A DNA stretch of 64,000 bases, from positions 112,220-176,219 of the forward strand of contig NW_019091607.1 in assembly GCF_001949145.1 (NCBI RefSeq). Direction: 5' to 3'. Position numbers and translations under genes: made by a program. The DNA comes from Acanthaster planci. Taxonomy: Eukaryota > Echinodermata > Asteroidea > Valvatida > Acanthasteridae. Positions 61,106 through 64,000 of this stretch are shown here, piece by piece; the first letter of the stretch is position 1; every line of letters starts with the position of its first letter. The notes under the pieces were generated by a model. That model was not told the DNA's origin. It made no database searches and was given only the letters and a program-made list of their open reading frames with translations.

Positions 61106-61907
61106 AAACTGTATCGGGTTGATGATCTTGTTTGATGTCTGTGAAATGACCATGAAAGTCTTTACATTATACCCTTCCCCTTTTGAAATTAACTGTGTCA
61201 TTGTCCTTTTTAAATTAAATGCTATACAGCCAAAAATCAAAGGCGACAGATTCAATTGAAATAGGGACTTCCCCAAATTATCGTCTGCTTGGTAATTTCC
61301 CCCTTTCCAATACCAAGCGAATCACAATTTCCTGGACAGTTCTCCGTTCAACGCTCGCTCCCTGAAAGACAAGAGACGAATTGATAATGCATTTATAATC
61401 ATTTCTTCCTGGGAAATGTGTTCCATTTCTCGTATTTGGAATTTATACACCCTTTACAGAATGCCTATCTCTCTTCCCTTTCTCTTCACCTTGGCGAAGA
61501 GAATTAGCGCTTTCCTGAATACCGAGTGCTTTTAGAACACGAAATGATCGCCCGGTGAGAATCTCGGGAGAGTACGGTAAGTACACCTGATATGTTTTTC
61601 TCGTTCATTGGGTGTGAGAATGGTCCACCTGCGATGTGCTGACACAGAAATCGAGACGGGTAGATTAGAGGGTCTTGGTTAGCTCAGTACCAGTCCTTGG
61701 AGGTGGTCATGGCCTTTTGCCCGTTCATGCACTTGTTGGTAAAGGAGGGACCTAACTTGGTTTCTGAGAGCTAATTCTGTCAATTTAAATTGAAGGAGTG
61801 AGGTAGTATGTTGTGTTCATGACTCTTCGAAAAAAGTGAAACGCACTTTCTACAGACTTTTCCGATTAGACGCCATAACTTTGGTGGTACTGCATTCACA
61901 CGCAGCT

Positions 61908-62024
61908 TGACGCGCATGTGCATTTGGCAAATCACGACACCCTATTGGTCGAAGAGGCAGGTAACGCGCGCGTACCGCCTGTCCACGAGGGTTGTGCTAC
62001 CGCAGTAATGACAGCTAGTTCTCG
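61908..62024. repeat. Dispersed repeat, copy 2 (first copy at 30436-30550)
   Basis: It aligns over about 115 bp with the first copy, sharing GTCGAAGAG, GCGCGTACC, TGTCCA, GAGGGTT-like and GCAGTAA blocks. Same orientation. Confidence 0.6.
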
Positions 62025-62564
62025 TCGAATTCGTCGGATGTATTCTTGAAGAATAGAATGCAGTTAAATTCCGTCTGTCTTGTTTGGATTAGGCCTACAC
62101 TCTGCCGTTTTCGGATTCCATCAAAATTACCACTTTTATCTTTGGTTTCCCTACCGCAGATGCCAGTTTCTTGTGACCTTATAGCTTCGAGCATTATGTG
62201 CGAATGCTCCGCTTACGTAAAACGGTAGCTAAAAAAAACAAGTGCCGAATTGTAAGTACACTAAAGATAACATCTGAAGAAAATTTGATGCCGAACACTC
62301 GATCGAATGATATCGAATGACGCGAACACAACAATTTTTGAGACAACTTACCCTGTCGAAATTTTCCGGAACAGCAAGGACACTGGACTGGTTAACTTAT
62401 ATATAATGTCAAATTTTGCAACTCAAAGTATGTATAATTCTGATGGAGATTTCTTGAAGGTCAGAGATACGGTTCATATAATTTTCATCTTTTTTTACAG
62501 TGTTTGTTTTACTATAATACTTTTGACTGTTATGGCGAAACAAACACTGCGAAAAATTATGAGG

Positions 62565-62658
62565 ATGGCATCACTATCTTGCTCATGAATATGCAAATAG
62601 CATCGATTTTATATTGATCGTGCAATTTGCATATTCATGAGCAAGATAGTGATGCCAT
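62565..62658. repeat. Perfect 34-bp inverted repeat
   Basis: The arms 62565-62598 and 62625-62658 are exact complements around a 26-nt spacer. Each arm contains the octamer ATGCAAAT (or ATTTGCAT) next to an ATATGCA stretch at its inner end, and TGGCATCACT at its outer end. The perfect match implies either recent origin or selection. No target duplication is seen. Confidence 0.92.
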
Positions 62659-63049
62659 TGTAAGCACTTTGATCAAACAATAGTGAAACTTAGGATCATA
62701 GTTTGGACAGAAAAACATCTTGAAGAGTCCTCAATCGCATCCACAATAACAAACCCAAAGGTGTTCAAAACAGCGTGGATATTGTAAAATGCGGGTGATG
62801 TGTGACCCTTCAAAACTGTGAAATCTGAATGTTATCGTGTTTAACTTCGCAATCATTTGGTAGAAGAGCCATAAATGATGGCATCAGTCAGTTTGTTTGG
62901 GACATCATCAGCGTTCATTCTCCTAAGCCGGTCTTAAATGGCGTTTGAGACTGGCCAAGCACATAATTATTCCAGTTCAAAAATACTTTTTGTATAATTC
63001 AGCAAATAAACACGACGAACGTACACTTTAATTAAAAGCAACTGTTCAT

Positions 63050-63296
63050 TTTAACACTGGTAACAGGTTACGAACGCATTGTTGTGTTGATATTCCAAAG
63101 CGAAACACGTCGTGGTGTTTATCTCTTAAACAAAGACACGTTGAAGTGTTAATAAATTTAGACAAAATGACGCGTTTGGAAGACACAAAAACATGTTTAT
63201 CAGATGTGAACATTTTGTAAACACCGAAACACCTTTACTTCCATAACGTGTTTTATTTTAAATGGTTACATGTTAGTGTTGATTGGTTTTTACAGC
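63050..63296. repeat. Dispersed repeat family, copy B (inverted relative to 36609-36917)
   Basis: It ends GGTTTTTACAG and carries AAACACGTCGTGGTGTTTA and AGTGTTAATAAATTTA, matching the complement of copy A in order. The left boundary is approximate. Confidence 0.6.
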
Positions 63297-63785
63297 ATAA
63301 AGTTTAATTAATGTTTTGCCATTTTTTCCCCTTTTATTCAATTTATCTCCAGGGGACACTGTCAAATGCCTGTTGTTCCTGCCTCTGTGCAATTTAAATA
63401 ACACGAACCAGCACCTTGACTGCCTTAGTAGCACTGGCATTCTACTTGGATAGAAACCGAAGTCAATCTGTATGACAAGGGAAAATTTTTAAACGCACAG
63501 TTAAGTTTCTGTGATTAAAAAATATCTTTCGAAATTGTGATGTTTCAAAACTTTATTGGGGGAAAGAAGACGATATTTTATATCATTTTTTTCGGGCTTG
63601 GGCAAGAAGTTTACACTTCTTTTTAATGGTTTAAAACTGTAATTCACTTAAAATGGATTTCAACACAATTCTTGTATTACCCCAGATTTCCTTGATATTC
63701 AAAACCCACCCACTTTGGGAGAATAGTTTAGCTTCTTTGAAGGCCAGTAAGCAAGGCAGACTGCGTAGCCGCTGGACATATTAAA

Positions 63786-63893
63786 CAACTAAAATCCAAC
63801 GCCCGTGATAAACGCGTAGTTGCGTTTTCCGTGTAAACGTTTAAATGAAACACCTGTTTGGAAATAAATGCGTTTCAGTGTTCAGAAAGTGGC
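63786..63893. repeat. Dispersed repeat family, copy C (truncated)
   Basis: It matches the first third of copy A (CCAACG, ATAAACG, GTTTAAA, GGAAATAAATG, GTGTTCAGAAAG) and then stops where the 63890 stem-loop repeat begins. Confidence 0.6.
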
Positions 63894-63952
63894 ATATGAT
63901 CAAGATTTGGGATAGAGAGAACCCCCGGCCTTTGTGTTGGTCATCACTTGAT
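63890..63952. repeat. Short dispersed repeat with its own stem, copy 2
   Basis: It shares the AGAGAGA-CCCCC-GCCTTTGTGTTGGTC core with 58400-58464. Here the core is bracketed by GATCAAG and CTTGATC. Confidence 0.55.
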
Positions 63953-64000
63953 CGGAATCTCAGGAATTCTTTACGGACTTTTAGGAGGGATGTGTTAGGT

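Larger units (their letters stand above)
60968..62564. other. Intergenic or intronic stretch with no recognised gene
   Basis: It holds an A/CA-rich simple repeat (61055-61105) and repeat copy 2 (61908-62024). If 60561-60815 is an exon, this could be its intron or downstream region. Confidence 0.4.
62659..64000. other. Repeat-rich end of window with no recognised gene
   Basis: It holds two further copies of the CTGTAAAA family and the second copy of the short stem-loop repeat. No coding frame is convincing. Confidence 0.45.

Noticed and set aside
1-64000. CRISPR arrays, operons, rRNA genes, prokaryotic islands
   Set aside because: None seen. The tandem arrays lack CRISPR-like unique spacers and the gene structure is eukaryotic throughout.

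Overview
This is eukaryotic nuclear DNA from an animal. The genes are split by GT-AG introns, coding exons are much more GC-rich than the AT-rich introns and spacers, and transposon relics are dense. The window has two assembly gaps (16808-17508 and 33263-33357). I infer a marine invertebrate deuterostome, most likely an echinoderm or hemichordate, from the two recognisable genes and from abundant short words such as ACATGTACATGT and TAGGCCTA. That placement is not proven.

Layout. 1-1198: the 5' part of a minus-strand Ty3/gypsy-type LTR retrotransposon (frameshifted gag, leader, tRNA-Leu-like primer site, LTR). 4812-4885: a tRNA-Thr(AGT) gene. 5162-5632: a hAT-like non-autonomous element. 5886-6299: a possible two-exon microprotein. 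6763-17728 (+): a complete 12-exon EFHC2 orthologue of 746 codons, with three DM10 domains and degenerate EF-hands; the large gap lies wholly in its last intron. 19911-27643 (-): an 8-exon, 228-residue coiled-coil gene that lines up along most of its length with the synaptonemal complex central element protein SYCE1. EFHC2 and the SYCE1-like gene converge tail to tail. Their spacer carries a perfect 24-bp hairpin whose stem contains telomere-like TTAGGG units.

From about 28 kb to the end I find no recognisable protein gene. One candidate exon lies at 60561-60815. The rest is a mobile-element landscape. It holds a Mutator-like element with a perfect 9-bp target duplication (29782-30301) and a hAT-like element with a perfect 8-bp target duplication that contains the second gap (32962-33389). 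It also holds a TA-flanked MITE (41696-41947), a long-arm foldback (48289-48526), several dispersed repeat families with two or three copies in the window, short tandem repeats, and a perfect 34-bp inverted repeat (62565-62658).

The two confident genes belong to motile cilia (EFHC2, a doublet-microtubule inner protein) and meiosis (SYCE1-like). Shared testis expression is plausible, but the sequence does not show it. I see no CRISPR array, operon, prokaryotic gene or multi-gene system.
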